Source: Streptomyces europaeiscabiei (GTDB taxonomy: Bacteria; Actinomycetota; Actinomycetes; Streptomycetales; Streptomycetaceae). From it: DNA of 64,000 nucleotides. The translations under genes and the position numbers were made by a program. Positions 55,893-64,000 of the stretch are shown one piece after another; position 1 is the first letter of the stretch; each line of letters opens with the position of its first letter. Under the pieces are notes generated by a model. It saw nothing but the letters and a program-made list of their open reading frames with translations, searched no databases and had not been told where the DNA came from. The DNA lies in assembly GCF_036346855.1 (NCBI RefSeq), contig NZ_CP107841.1:4654001-4718000 (forward strand). The letters are read 5' to 3'.

Positions 55893-56672
55893 CTACTGCA
55901 CGTCGATGGTGTCGCCCGTGGCGGTCGAGCCTGCCGTGGTCGAGGTGCCCGCGAAGACGTAGCGGTACGTGCCGTCGGCGCTCGCCTTCACCGTGGTGGA
56001 CACATCGCCCGTGGAGGCCGAGTTGACGGTCTTGACCACCTTGTAGGTGGACGTGCCGCTCTTCTTGAACTGGAGCTGCACCGGCTGACCGCTGAGAGCA
56101 CCGTTCACGTTGGTGTTCCAGTTGGCGCGGGTCAGCTTGCTGGTGATGGTGATCGTCGCGCCCTTGGCCACGGGCTCCGGGGCGGCGTTGGCGGGCGCGA
56201 GCTGGCTCGCGCGCAGGACCTTGAAGGACTTGGCGTTGTCCTTGATGTAGTAGTCGTAGTCCTTGGCCTGGGCGAGCACCGTGGTCTTCCAGGTACCGGC
56301 GACGGAGTTGATGACGTCGTAGCCCGGCTTGAAGGTGAAGGTCGCCGAGCAGTTGTACTTGGACGACGTCACCTTCTTGCAGCTGATCGGGTCCTTGTTG
56401 GACGCGATGATGCTTTCGGAGGTCTCAACCGTCTGGCCGCGGTACAGGTACGCGCTGGCCGTCCGGTGGCCCGAGTTGTCGGTGACGGTGAACTTGAGCG
56501 TGACCGTCTTGCTGGCCTTGGCACCGACGACGACGGCTTTGCCTCCGTTGACGGAGACATTGCTGATCCTGGTGTCGCCGATGTGGTCGTCGGCCTGCGC
56601 GGCCGGAGCGGCGAGGGCGGTCAGAGCCAGGGCGCCGGTGACGGCGACGCCCAGAGTGGCGCGCTTACGCAA
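55893..56672 (-). CDS. secreted protein of unknown function (paralogue 2)
   Basis: The 259-aa paralogue has signal peptide RKRATLGVAVTGALALTALA (cleavage near AAQA), an ISNVSVNGGKAVVVGA strand region and the shared C-terminal module APEPVAKGATITITSKLTRA to GTYRYVFAGTSTTAGSTATG. I place the start at TTG 56672: GTGGGGAAAACA before it aligns with the binding site of paralogue 1 (GGGGGAACAC-ATG). A GTG at 56684 would be the formal alternative, but it lies within this site. Both genes have their own terminators, so they are separate transcripts. Confidence 0.8.
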   Translation of the reverse strand: MRKRATLGVAVTGALALTALAAPAAQADDHIGDTRISNVSVNGGKAVVVGAKASKTVTLKFTVTDNSGHRTASAYLYRGQTVETSESIIASNKDPISCKKVTSSKYNCSATFTFKPGYDVINSVAGTWKTTVLAQAKDYDYYIKDNAKSFKVLRASQLAPANAAPEPVAKGATITITSKLTRANWNTNVNGALSGQPVQLQFKKSGTSTYKVVKTVNSASTGDVSTTVKASADGTYRYVFAGTSTTAGSTATGDTIDVQ

Positions 56673-56895
56673 TGTTTTCCCCACGTGGAAGGGATCTCAC
56701 GGACGGTCGGTCACACGAGATCCGGTTCAAATCTGAGGAGCCGGTCGGCTCCCGGGAGTCGAGTGACTCCTGAGAAGCCCGTCGGCTCGGGTGATCAGAT
56801 CCACGAGGGATACGAATGGTTGTACGAGATTCGAGTTTCCGGTGGAGATGTTGCCCAGATCACAGTCGACCTCGCGCACAACCCGGCAAAAGCCG

Positions 56896-57441
56896 CTATA
56901 CACGCTCCAGCGGGTGATGCGGCCCCGCCGGAAGCTCGACGTCGATCGCGTCGCCGGGACGGACCGTTCCCCCCTGCCGGACCACCCCCATGATCCCGGA
57001 CTTGAAGGTGAAGTCCCCTGTCACGGCGTCGAGTTCGAAGACCTCCTTCAGCAGCCCCTGCTGGAACGTGTTGATCTGGTCGCACGGGTTGCGGAGCCCC
57101 GTGACCTCCACGACCGCCTCGTCACCGAGGTGCAGCAGCGCGCCCGTGGGCAGCCCCAGCAGGTCGACCCCGCGCGTGGAGACGTTCTCGCCGAGCTGAC
57201 CGGCCGCGACGGTGAAGCCCTTCACGGCCAGTTCGTCGAAGAGTTCCTCGTGGATGAGGTGCACCTGCCGCAGATTGGGCGCGTCCGGCTCGTACGTCAT
57301 CCGGAACCGGTGCTTGATGGTCTTCCCCGCGTGGACGTCGCCCTCGACGCCGAGACCGGTGAGCAGCGTGATGCTCGTCCGGTTCGGCTTGCTGAAGGAG
57401 TACGTCCCGTTCGCGCTCACCGCCGTGACCCGCGCCGTCAT
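56896..57441 (-). CDS. MOSC-domain protein
   Basis: The 181-aa MOSC (molybdenum cofactor sulfurase C-terminal) protein shows GVEGDVHAGKTIKHRFRM, GQLGENVSTRGVDLLGLPTG and Cys120 in TGLRNPCDQI, a candidate for sulfur or molybdenum-cofactor binding. Stand-alone MOSC proteins handle N-hydroxylated substrates or sulfur carrying. ATG 57441 is the start; no binding site is obvious. It is downstream of the sacsin-like gene on the same strand, 62 bp away. Confidence 0.88.
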   Translation of the reverse strand: MTARVTAVSANGTYSFSKPNRTSITLLTGLGVEGDVHAGKTIKHRFRMTYEPDAPNLRQVHLIHEELFDELAVKGFTVAAGQLGENVSTRGVDLLGLPTGALLHLGDEAVVEVTGLRNPCDQINTFQQGLLKEVFELDAVTGDFTFKSGIMGVVRQGGTVRPGDAIDVELPAGPHHPLERV

Positions 57442-57503
57442 CGTGTGCCCGCCTCTCCTGCCGTACGTATCCGAATCCGCCACCGGCCTCCGCTCGTGCG
57501 CAC

Positions 57504-60500
57504 TCAGTCGAACCAGCGGTCCCGGGCCAACTCCGCCGTCCGGGACGGGTCTTCGAGCAGCGCGGCCACCTCGAAGCGGCGCGGCCACTGCCCCGCCGCC
57601 CAGGCCAGCCCGGCGGCGACCCCTTCCAGGGTGGAGGCGTGCAGTACGCCGTCGCGGGTGCGGCGCCAGTCCAGCTCGACGCCGTCGACGACGAGTTCCT
57701 CGTGCTCGAAGTACGACGAGGGGGTGGCCGGGCCGAGCAGGACCCGTACCGGCTCCGGTACGTCGTGTTCCGTGCCCTGCGAGTCCACGCCCCCGGTCAC
57801 CGACTCGCTGAGCCTTCGCACCTGGAACAGCTCGGCCAGTTCGGCGGCCCGTGACGGCCGTACGGGGAGCAGGGGCATACCGGAGGTGAAGGGCAGCAGG
57901 TCGGGGGAGTCGACGACGACGGCGTCGGCCGCGTCCACGACCGTCACCTTGCCGTCCACCACGGCGCGCACGTCGTCCGGCAGGGTCACCTGCTCGGGGT
58001 CGAGGTCGGCCAACGCACCGTACAGACCGTGCAGTTGGGCGGACGTCACGGGAAGGTCCGGGTCGGCCAGGCGGTCCAGCAGTTCGGCGGCGCCGCCCGG
58101 CTCGTCCAGCAGCGCGGCCACCGAGGTGCGGACGCCCAGCGCCCGCAGGACCTGCTCGTCGTCGAAGCCGGTGGCGTCGGCCTCGTCGTACAGGCCGTGC
58201 AGGAGCGGGTCACCGCCGGCCGCGAGGAGGCCCGCCGGGCGGCGGCCGTCGAGGACCGGGTGCCCGCGCAGCCACCAGGCCGTGTAGGGGCGTACGACCT
58301 CGTGCGTGCCGTCCGGGAGCAGGATGCGTACCGGCTGGACGAGGGCGTCGCGCAGCGGGGGCCGGGCCAGCAGGGCGAGCGCCTCCGGCCAGCGGTCCTC
58401 GTCGACGAGGTCCAGGTCCCGCACGGCCACGATCTCCGTCGCGACGGGCGGCACGGGGCTGTCCGGGAACCGGTCGAGGATGTCCTCGGACCACACGTCC
58501 ACCGCGTCGAGCAGCCCCGGGTCGTCCGGCTCGGCGAAGTCCCCGTCGCGCGGCTCCAGTTCGTCCGGGTCGAGGACGACGTCGGTGGCGCGTACGAGGG
58601 CGAAGTTGGCCAGAACACCGCAGGCGGCCAGGGGCTGTTCGCCCCAGCGGTCGGCCAGCTCGGCGTCCACGAAGGCGAGTTCGTCCTCGCGGATGACCCG
58701 GGCGAAGGGGCTGCCGGGGAGGACGAGTTCACCGGCGGGCGCCAGTTCGCCGTCCTCGTCGGTCAGGGCGAGGGCGCCGAGCCAGGGTTCGTCGCCGGGG
58801 TCGAGGGCCGCGTCGCGGACCAGGGCGAGGACGAGGTCGGCCAGTTCGTCGGCGTCCGGCCGTCCGTCCTCCTCGTCCCAGACACCGCCCTCGTCGTCCA
58901 GGGACGCGGCCACGGCGGCCCGTACCTGCGGAGTGGTGAGCACGGCACGCGGGGTCGCGGGCAGGGCGCCCAGCTTCTCCAGAAGCGGATGCGCGGCGTC
59001 CGGGTGGGCGACCTTCAGGCCGAGGCGGGCGAGGGTCTCGGGGGCTGTCTGCGGCCCGTCGGGGATCGGCAGGAGCACCTGGCGGGGCCCGATGGTGGTC
59101 CGCCCGTCCGCGAGCGGCACGGGAAGGCCGGACAGGCGGTCCGGATCCACCCCGGCGAGGCTGTCGTACAGCCGCCGCCACCAGTCGGGCTCCTTCTCCA
59201 GGCCCGCGAGCCGGTCGATCGCGTCGCCCAGCGGAAGGCGCGCGACACCCAGCGTGCGCAGCTCCGCGCGCCGTTCGAGCCCGGCGGGCAGCAGGCTGGG
59301 CAGTACGTCGGCGAGGACCTGCACGGTCTCGGCGCCGGCCCCCTCGACGACCTCGGCGTCACGGGGGCGGAGGGCGGCGGGCAGGTCGTCGTCGGGCTCG
59401 GGTGCGACCGCGCGCGGCAGGAACGCGGTCCGCGGCAGCCGTTCGAGGATCGCCTGGCGCAGGGCGCCGTCCAGCTCGCCCTTGCCCAGCGGACCGGGCA
59501 CGAGGTCGATGATGCCCTCGGCGACCGGCTCCCAGGCGGCGAGGAGGCCCGCGTACGCGTCCGCCGCGCGCTGCACGAGGAAGTCGGTGAGCGGCCCGGC
59601 CGCGGCGTGCCGCCGGGTCGTGTCCAGGGGGAAGGAGGCGATGAGCAGCGCGGGTACGCCGAGGGCCTCCTCGCTGGGTGTGGGCGCGTGCACGACGGCG
59701 CTGGTGCGCGGCCGGACCGGCTCTCCGTCGGGCCCGGTCGGCACGGCCCAGGTGACGGACCAGTGCGGCCGCAGCCGCTCCTCGACGGGCCGGTCGGCGA
59801 GCAGCGTGGCCTCCAGTGCCCCGTGCTCGGCGACGGTGCGCCAGCGCGTGACCCCGTCCCGTGAGTCCTCGACGACGACGTGCGCCCCCTCCACGCTCCG
59901 TCGCAACGTCCGTACGTCACCGGTGCCGATCTCGATGACGACCTCTTCGAGGCCGGGCAGCGCGAGGAGCAGGGCGTCGTCGACCGCGTGCAGCATCCGC
60001 TCGGCGAGACCGGCGGCGGCCGTGTCGCGCAGCGGCAGGATGACGACGGTGTCGTACGTGTCCGGGGCGGTCCCCTCGGCCGCGAACGGCAGCCGCAGCA
60101 GCGGCACATGCCCGTCACGCCGACGGATCTCGTCGCCCAGTCCCGGGCTGTGCCGGGCGGTGTCGGCGGCGAGCAGCCGGGCCTCGGCGAGCGACCAGCG
60201 GATACCGCCGTGCCGGCCGACGACGGCGGGCTCGTCGGTGACGGAGAGCACGGCGGCGAAACCGACGCCGAACCGGCCCACCGTGCCGTCATGGCCGCTC
60301 GGGGTGTCCCGCTTCGCGGACGCCCGGAGTGTGGACAGCGACTCGACGCCGCCCGCGTCCAGGGGGGCGCCGGTGTTGGCGGCGACGAGGACGCCGTCCC
60401 GGAGGGTGAGCCGCAGCCGCCCCGGCACCTTGGCCCGCGCGGCGGCGTCGGCGGCGTTCTGCGCCAGTTCCACGACGAGGCGGTCCCGGTAGCCGCCGAG

Positions 60501-60638
60501 GACGAGATCCTCCTCGGCGTTGGCGTCCTCACGGAACCGGGCCGGACTGGTGGCCCAGGCGTCGAGCACGCCCCGCCGCAACCGAGCCGTCCCGAACGGG
60601 TCCGCACCCTCGACCGCCGGCCGCACGAACTTGCTCAC
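57504..60638 (-). CDS. sacsin-like GHKL ATPase
   Basis: The 1044-aa protein begins with a Hsp90/sacsin-type ATP-binding domain: N-box VVELAQNAADAAARAK (Asn61), VLVAANTGAPLDAGGVESL and glycine lid GRFGVGFAAVLSVTDEP. The rest (about 250-1044) has no recognised catalytic domain and many acidic repeats of the form ..LADVLPSLLPAGLE... Such proteins are widespread in streptomycetes; a chaperone-like or defence-like role has been proposed for related families but not shown for this one. GTG 60638 with GGAAGG upstream. Sixty bases separate it from the MOSC gene. Confidence 0.85.
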   Translation of the reverse strand: MSKFVRPAVEGADPFGTARLRRGVLDAWATSPARFREDANAEEDLVLGGYRDRLVVELAQNAADAAARAKVPGRLRLTLRDGVLVAANTGAPLDAGGVESLSTLRASAKRDTPSGHDGTVGRFGVGFAAVLSVTDEPAVVGRHGGIRWSLAEARLLAADTARHSPGLGDEIRRRDGHVPLLRLPFAAEGTAPDTYDTVVILPLRDTAAAGLAERMLHAVDDALLLALPGLEEVVIEIGTGDVRTLRRSVEGAHVVVEDSRDGVTRWRTVAEHGALEATLLADRPVEERLRPHWSVTWAVPTGPDGEPVRPRTSAVVHAPTPSEEALGVPALLIASFPLDTTRRHAAAGPLTDFLVQRAADAYAGLLAAWEPVAEGIIDLVPGPLGKGELDGALRQAILERLPRTAFLPRAVAPEPDDDLPAALRPRDAEVVEGAGAETVQVLADVLPSLLPAGLERRAELRTLGVARLPLGDAIDRLAGLEKEPDWWRRLYDSLAGVDPDRLSGLPVPLADGRTTIGPRQVLLPIPDGPQTAPETLARLGLKVAHPDAAHPLLEKLGALPATPRAVLTTPQVRAAVAASLDDEGGVWDEEDGRPDADELADLVLALVRDAALDPGDEPWLGALALTDEDGELAPAGELVLPGSPFARVIREDELAFVDAELADRWGEQPLAACGVLANFALVRATDVVLDPDELEPRDGDFAEPDDPGLLDAVDVWSEDILDRFPDSPVPPVATEIVAVRDLDLVDEDRWPEALALLARPPLRDALVQPVRILLPDGTHEVVRPYTAWWLRGHPVLDGRRPAGLLAAGGDPLLHGLYDEADATGFDDEQVLRALGVRTSVAALLDEPGGAAELLDRLADPDLPVTSAQLHGLYGALADLDPEQVTLPDDVRAVVDGKVTVVDAADAVVVDSPDLLPFTSGMPLLPVRPSRAAELAELFQVRRLSESVTGGVDSQGTEHDVPEPVRVLLGPATPSSYFEHEELVVDGVELDWRRTRDGVLHASTLEGVAAGLAWAAGQWPRRFEVAALLEDPSRTAELARDRWFD

Positions 60639-60755
60639 GGTTCACCTTCCATGTCGCCAGGTGCACGAAGGTACCGTGTCGCTGCGCTGCTTCGGCCGGA
60701 CGCCCAGGGGGGTGGGGGTGCCTGTGCGTCGGCGGGTGCGGGTGGTGGGGGCTGG

Positions 60756-61090
60756 TCGCGCAGTTCCCCGCGCCCCTGAAAAGCAGGGGCTGCGCCCCGT
60801 GCTTTCATCCAGCAGACCCGCCGCCTCCAGGCCCGCAGGACCGCCGCTTCCAGGGCCGCGGGCCGCAGTCTTCCAGGGCCGCAGGACCGTCGCCTCTCGG
60901 GCCCGCAGGACCGTCGCCTCTCAGGCCCGCAGGGGCCTGGATCTTTCAGGCCCGCAGGACCGTCGCCTCTCAGGCCCGCAGGGGCCTGGATCTTTCAGGC
61001 CCGCAGGACCGTCGCCTCTCAGGCCCGCAGGGGCCTGGATCTTTCAGGCCCGCAGGGGCCTGAATCCTTCAGGGGCGCGGGGAACTGCGC
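60756..61090. repeat. dispersed palindromic repeat, copy D, with internal minisatellite
   Basis: The arms (TCGCGCAGTTCCCCGCGCCC... and ...GGGGCGCGGGGAACTGCGC) match the other copies, but the centre is expanded to about 300 bp by units of AGGCCCGCAGGGGCCTGGAT type. A 49-bp unit occurs two and a half times (60923, 60972, 61021). The gap 60639-61222 has no gene besides this. Confidence 0.88.
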
Positions 61091-61222
61091 GAGAAGCCCC
61101 ACCGGACCCGCACCCGCCGACGCACCGAACCCCCGAGCTCTCAGGCGAACCCGGGACCCAATGTCCCTGCGCCTCTACGCCCCTGCGCCTCTACGCCCCT
61201 GCACCCCTGCACCCCTGCACCC

Positions 61223-62155
61223 CTAAGAGTGCCCCAGATCCGCCTCGGACTCGGTCTCCTCCGACCCCACGGGCACCGATCCCGAGTCCGGCGACGGCCG
61301 CAGCGGGAAGGGGTCCACCCGGGTCTCGTCGAGCCGTGGCGGAGCCGGCCGAGGCGTGGCCGGCATGACCGCCGCCTCCGAGTGCCCGCCGCACCCGTAC
61401 GTCAGGGAGACCATCCGCCCGTCCGCCGGGGCGAACTCGTTCGCGCACACCCCGAAGGCCTGGCCGAGCGACCCTCCGATCGCCACGAGGAACCCACAGC
61501 TGACGCACGCCGCCGGCGCGGCCTGGGCCATCGCGGTCTTCGCCCCGAACCCTTCCTCCCACCGGTCCGCGGCCGTGTGCAGCCCGTACCGGGACAGCAC
61601 CCGGGCCCGCCGCATGCCCAGTTCCTCCGCGACCGCGGCGATCGACCCGCGGGTCGGCGCGAACGGAAGGTTCGCCGGTGCCCCGGCGGTGACCTCGGCG
61701 TCCTCCGCCTCCACCAGCTCGGCCATGTCGTGCGAGACCGGGGAGTTCGGCAGCGGCTCGTCCTCGCCGGAGTACCCGGGCTCCAGCCGCAGGTCCTCGG
61801 CGTCCGTGGGCAGCAGGTCGCCGGGGCCCATGTCGCCGGGCCGGAGCCGCTCGCTCCACGGCACCCACTCCGGCGCGAGCAGCGCGTCGGGGCCCGGGAG
61901 CAGGACGACCTCGTCCAGTGTCACGAACTTCGCGCGTGAGGCGCGGGCGACGGTGACGGCCCAGCGCCAGCCGCGGTAGCCCATCTCCTTGCACTCGAAG
62001 AAGTGCGTCACGACACGGTCGCCCTCGGACACGAGCCCCGCGTGCTCACCCACCACGCCTGGCGCGGCGGCCTCCTCGGCGGCGGAGCGGGCCAGATCGA
62101 CGGCCTCGGCACACAGGCGGTCGGGGGTGCGGCTTCGCGTTGTCGCTGCGCTCAC
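61223..62155 (-). CDS. DUF3027 family protein
   Basis: The 310-aa actinobacterial protein starts VSAATTRSRTPDRLCAEAVD, continues GDRVVTHFFECKEMGYRGWR, WAVTVARAS and has two Cys pairs, ACVSCGFL and LTYGCGGHSEA, with a Pro-rich acidic tail. The family has no known function and is highly conserved in streptomycetes. GTG 62155 has GGAGAGAAG eight bases upstream; the frame extends further but lacks a better start. Divergent from the MFS gene at 62799. Confidence 0.85.
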   Translation of the reverse strand: MSAATTRSRTPDRLCAEAVDLARSAAEEAAAPGVVGEHAGLVSEGDRVVTHFFECKEMGYRGWRWAVTVARASRAKFVTLDEVVLLPGPDALLAPEWVPWSERLRPGDMGPGDLLPTDAEDLRLEPGYSGEDEPLPNSPVSHDMAELVEAEDAEVTAGAPANLPFAPTRGSIAAVAEELGMRRARVLSRYGLHTAADRWEEGFGAKTAMAQAAPAACVSCGFLVAIGGSLGQAFGVCANEFAPADGRMVSLTYGCGGHSEAAVMPATPRPAPPRLDETRVDPFPLRPSPDSGSVPVGSEETESEADLGHS

Positions 62156-62798
62156 AGGTATCGCTTCTCTCCTACGCCGTCTCACGAGTGCGCCTCCCTC
62201 GGCGGGGGGTGCGGACGGAGCGGACCAAAGGGCCGCGTCGACGTCCGCGCCCGATCGCACTCGGGCGCACCTATGTCATCCATTCTGCGGGATGAACGAG
62301 AGGCGCGCGGCCGAGAACAACCGCCGCAGGCGCGCTATGCACGCTACCTTCTCCGAGGCTCTGCGCCCACACCGACGTAGCGGTTCCGCGATTCCGCTGC
62401 GCTCGGCTTTGGCCGGAGAAGGGTCCGGGGAGGCTGGACAAACACGGTCGGTTGTTGGCGGGAAACCGCCGTGACCTGCGGTCCGGCCGCGCGTGAGGAC
62501 TCGGGAGGCCAGGATCTTCGGGCGGCCGCGGGTGGATCGCGGCTGATCGCGCAGTTCCCCGCTCCCCCGAAAAGCAGGGGCTTCACCCCGTGCTTCTCGG
62601 CCCGCAGGTCCATCGCCCTTCAGACCCGCAGGGTCTGATCCTGCTGGGGCACCGGGAAACGCGCGACCAGCCCCCACCCACCCGCGGCCGGCCCACCCAC
62701 CGCGGACACCCCGTCCCACCGCGGACACCCCGTCCCGAACCGGGGCCATACGAGCGGTAAACGCACTACGCCCCCCTTTCTCGGGGCACTATGACGAG
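62156..62798. other. long intergenic region with repeat copy E
   Basis: No convincing gene. It holds GC-skewed promoter regions of DUF3027 and the MFS gene and the fifth repeat copy (62548-62664). The short Arg/Pro-rich frames are shadows. Confidence 0.6.
62548..62664. repeat. dispersed palindromic repeat, copy E
   Basis: Arms TCGCGCAGTTCCCCGCTCCC and CACCGGGAAACGCGCGACCA with AAAAGCAGGGGCTT as inner part; the most diverged near-complete copy. Confidence 0.8.
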
Positions 62799-64000
62799 GT
62801 GACCGGCGCCGAGCGGAGCGGAGCGCGCGGAACGGGTCGGGTGACCGGCGCCGTCCGCTCGATGGGCCGCGCCCTGCACCTGCCGTTCACCGGCCCCGCA
62901 CGAGGCATCCGCAAGGCCACCCACGCCCACGGCGCCGGCGAATCCGGCCTCGGCAAACTCATCGAGCTGCACGGTGTGAACGGCGCGGGCGACGTGATGA
63001 TCACCGTCTCCCTCGCCTCCACCGTCTTCTTCTCCGTCCCCACCGACGAGGCCCGCGGCCGCGTCGCCCTCTACCTCGCCATCACCCTCGCCCCGTTCGC
63101 CCTCCTCGCCCCCGTCGTCGGCCCCCTGCTGGACCGCCTCCCGCACGGCCGCCGCGCCGCGATGGCCTGCGCCATGCTGGCCAGGGCGTTCCTCGCCCTG
63201 ATCCTCGTCGGCGCCGTCGAGACCGGCGGCATCGAGCTCTATCCCGCCGCCCTGGGCGTCCTGGTCGCGTCGAAGGCGTACGGGGTGGTCCGCAGCGCGG
63301 TCGTACCCCGGCTGCTCCCGCCCCGGTTCTCCCTGGTGAAGGCCAACTCCCGGGTCACCCTCTGCGGCCTGCTCGCCACCGGCCTCGCCGCGCCCATCGG
63401 CGCCGGACTGCAGGCGCTCGGCCCGCGCTGGCCGCTCTACGGCGCCTTCGTGATCTTCATCGCGGGTACGTTCCTCTCCTTCACGCTCCCCGCGAAGGTC
63501 GACTCGGCGAAGGGCGAGGACAGGGCCCTGCTCGCGGCGGACCCCCAGCATCTGCACGGCCCGCACCGCAGCGAGACGCTGAAGAAGCCGGGCCTGCGGA
63601 CGGTCGGACCGGCGGTCACCCACGCCCTCACCGCCAACGCCGCGCTGCGTGGCCTCTCCGGGTTCCTGATCTTCTTCCTGGCATTCCTGCTGCGCATCCA
63701 CCCGCTCCACGGGCAGAGCGCCGCCGTCTCCCTGGGCATGGTGGCCGTGGCAGCCGGTACGGGAAACGCGCTGGGCACGGCCGTAGGTGCGTGGGCGAAG
63801 CAGCGTTCGCCGGAACTGATCATCGTGACCGTCGTCGCCGTCGAACTCTGTGTGGCGATCACGGCGGCCCTGTTCTTCGGCTGGTTCTTCGTCGCCTTCC
63901 TCGCCGCGGTCGCCGGGTTCTCGCAGGCACTGTCGAAGCTGTGCCTGGACGCCCTGATCCAGCGCGACGTCCCCGAACTCGTCCGGACCTCCGCCTTCGC
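62799..64000 (+). CDS. MFS transporter (3' end outside the window)
   Basis: The open frame from GTG 62799 (VTGAERSGARGTGRVTGAVR) runs to the end of the window (400 codons) and contains helices such as LYLAITLAPFALLAPVVGPL, the loop LLDRLPHGRRAAMACAML, NSRVTLCGLLATGLAAPIGA and LSGFLIFFLAFLLRI. It resembles the MFS proteins that sit next to DUF3027 in streptomycetes. Starts at 62841 or the ATG in SMGRALHLP are possible, since no binding site is visible before 62799. Confidence 0.75.
   Translation, partial: MTGAERSGARGTGRVTGAVRSMGRALHLPFTGPARGIRKATHAHGAGESGLGKLIELHGVNGAGDVMITVSLASTVFFSVPTDEARGRVALYLAITLAPFALLAPVVGPLLDRLPHGRRAAMACAMLARAFLALILVGAVETGGIELYPAALGVLVASKAYGVVRSAVVPRLLPPRFSLVKANSRVTLCGLLATGLAAPIGAGLQALGPRWPLYGAFVIFIAGTFLSFTLPAKVDSAKGEDRALLAADPQHLHGPHRSETLKKPGLRTVGPAVTHALTANAALRGLSGFLIFFLAFLLRIHPLHGQSAAVSLGMVAVAAGTGNALGTAVGAWAKQRSPELIIVTVVAVELCVAITAALFFGWFFVAFLAAVAGFSQALSKLCLDALIQRDVPELVRTSAF

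Noticed and set aside
58306..60492. 728-codon Ser/Arg-rich plus-strand frame
   Set aside because: Antisense shadow of the sacsin-like gene.
60520..61368. 282-codon frame through repeat copy D
   Set aside because: Encodes only translated minisatellite and Pro/Arg-rich sequence; no start signal.

Overview
The window looks like a stretch of a Streptomyces chromosome. GC is very high with strong G/C preference at third codon positions, GTG and TTG starts are common, and several families are typical of the genus: a conservon (cvnABC), DUF3027, DUF2530, a sacsin-like ATPase, a CebR-type operator upstream of a cellulase, and many MFS and ABC exporters. No rRNA, tRNA or CRISPR array was recognised.

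Layout. 0.15-2.7 kb: AtuA-family and TIGR03084 genes (acyl-CoA/terpene-type catabolism), closed by two strong hairpins. 3.07-4.06 kb: a decayed transposase-like gene. 4.08-17.2 kb: the most interesting block, a compact gene set with an ECF-type importer (four genes, minus strand), divergent from a thymidylate-synthase-fold enzyme, a B12-type radical SAM enzyme, a methyltransferase, a HAD phosphatase, a small P-loop kinase-like protein and two FemX/GNAT-like N-acyltransferases, then a convergent phytanoyl-CoA-type dioxygenase and an MFS exporter. It is flanked on both sides by gene remnants (transposase-like on the left, cytosine deaminase-like on the right) and reads like an uncharacterised, probably pyrimidine-nucleotide-derived, biosynthetic cluster. 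17.3-21.6 kb: deaminase remnant, EamA transporter, UTRA-only GntR-like protein, pentapeptide-repeat membrane protein, DUF952 protein and a possible frameshifted lipoprotein.

21.7-26.4 kb: a conservon (CvnA, CvnB, CvnC) that lacks the CvnD GTPase and runs directly into a CYP157-like P450 with no ExxR motif. 26.5-40.4 kb: serC, a MocR regulator, a secreted tripeptidyl-aminopeptidase, a secreted GH5-CBM2 cellulase with a CebR-type operator, a DrrAB-like ABC exporter divergent from a TetR gene, a repeat-rich duplicated segment, a secreted propeller protein, an SGNH hydrolase and an MFS transporter.

40.45-46.0 kb: an aldo/keto reductase gene is split after its Asp-Thr-Ala-Asn codons by a 4.4-kb integrative element. 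The element carries a large serine integrase at its right end, two truncated resolvases, and an intact second copy of the same kind of aldo/keto reductase. Terminal inverted repeats mark both ends. 46.1-64.0 kb: mostly core-type genes: a 29-aa membrane protein, ThpR, two MFS transporters, MarR, a CopG-like protein, an NCS2 purine permease, DUF2530, a P-type ATPase, a zinc-ribbon membrane protein, two paralogous secreted proteins, MOSC, sacsin-like ATPase and DUF3027. A dispersed palindromic repeat (arms around GCAGTTCCCCGCGCCCCTGA) occurs in four near-complete copies and one half copy between 26 and 63 kb.
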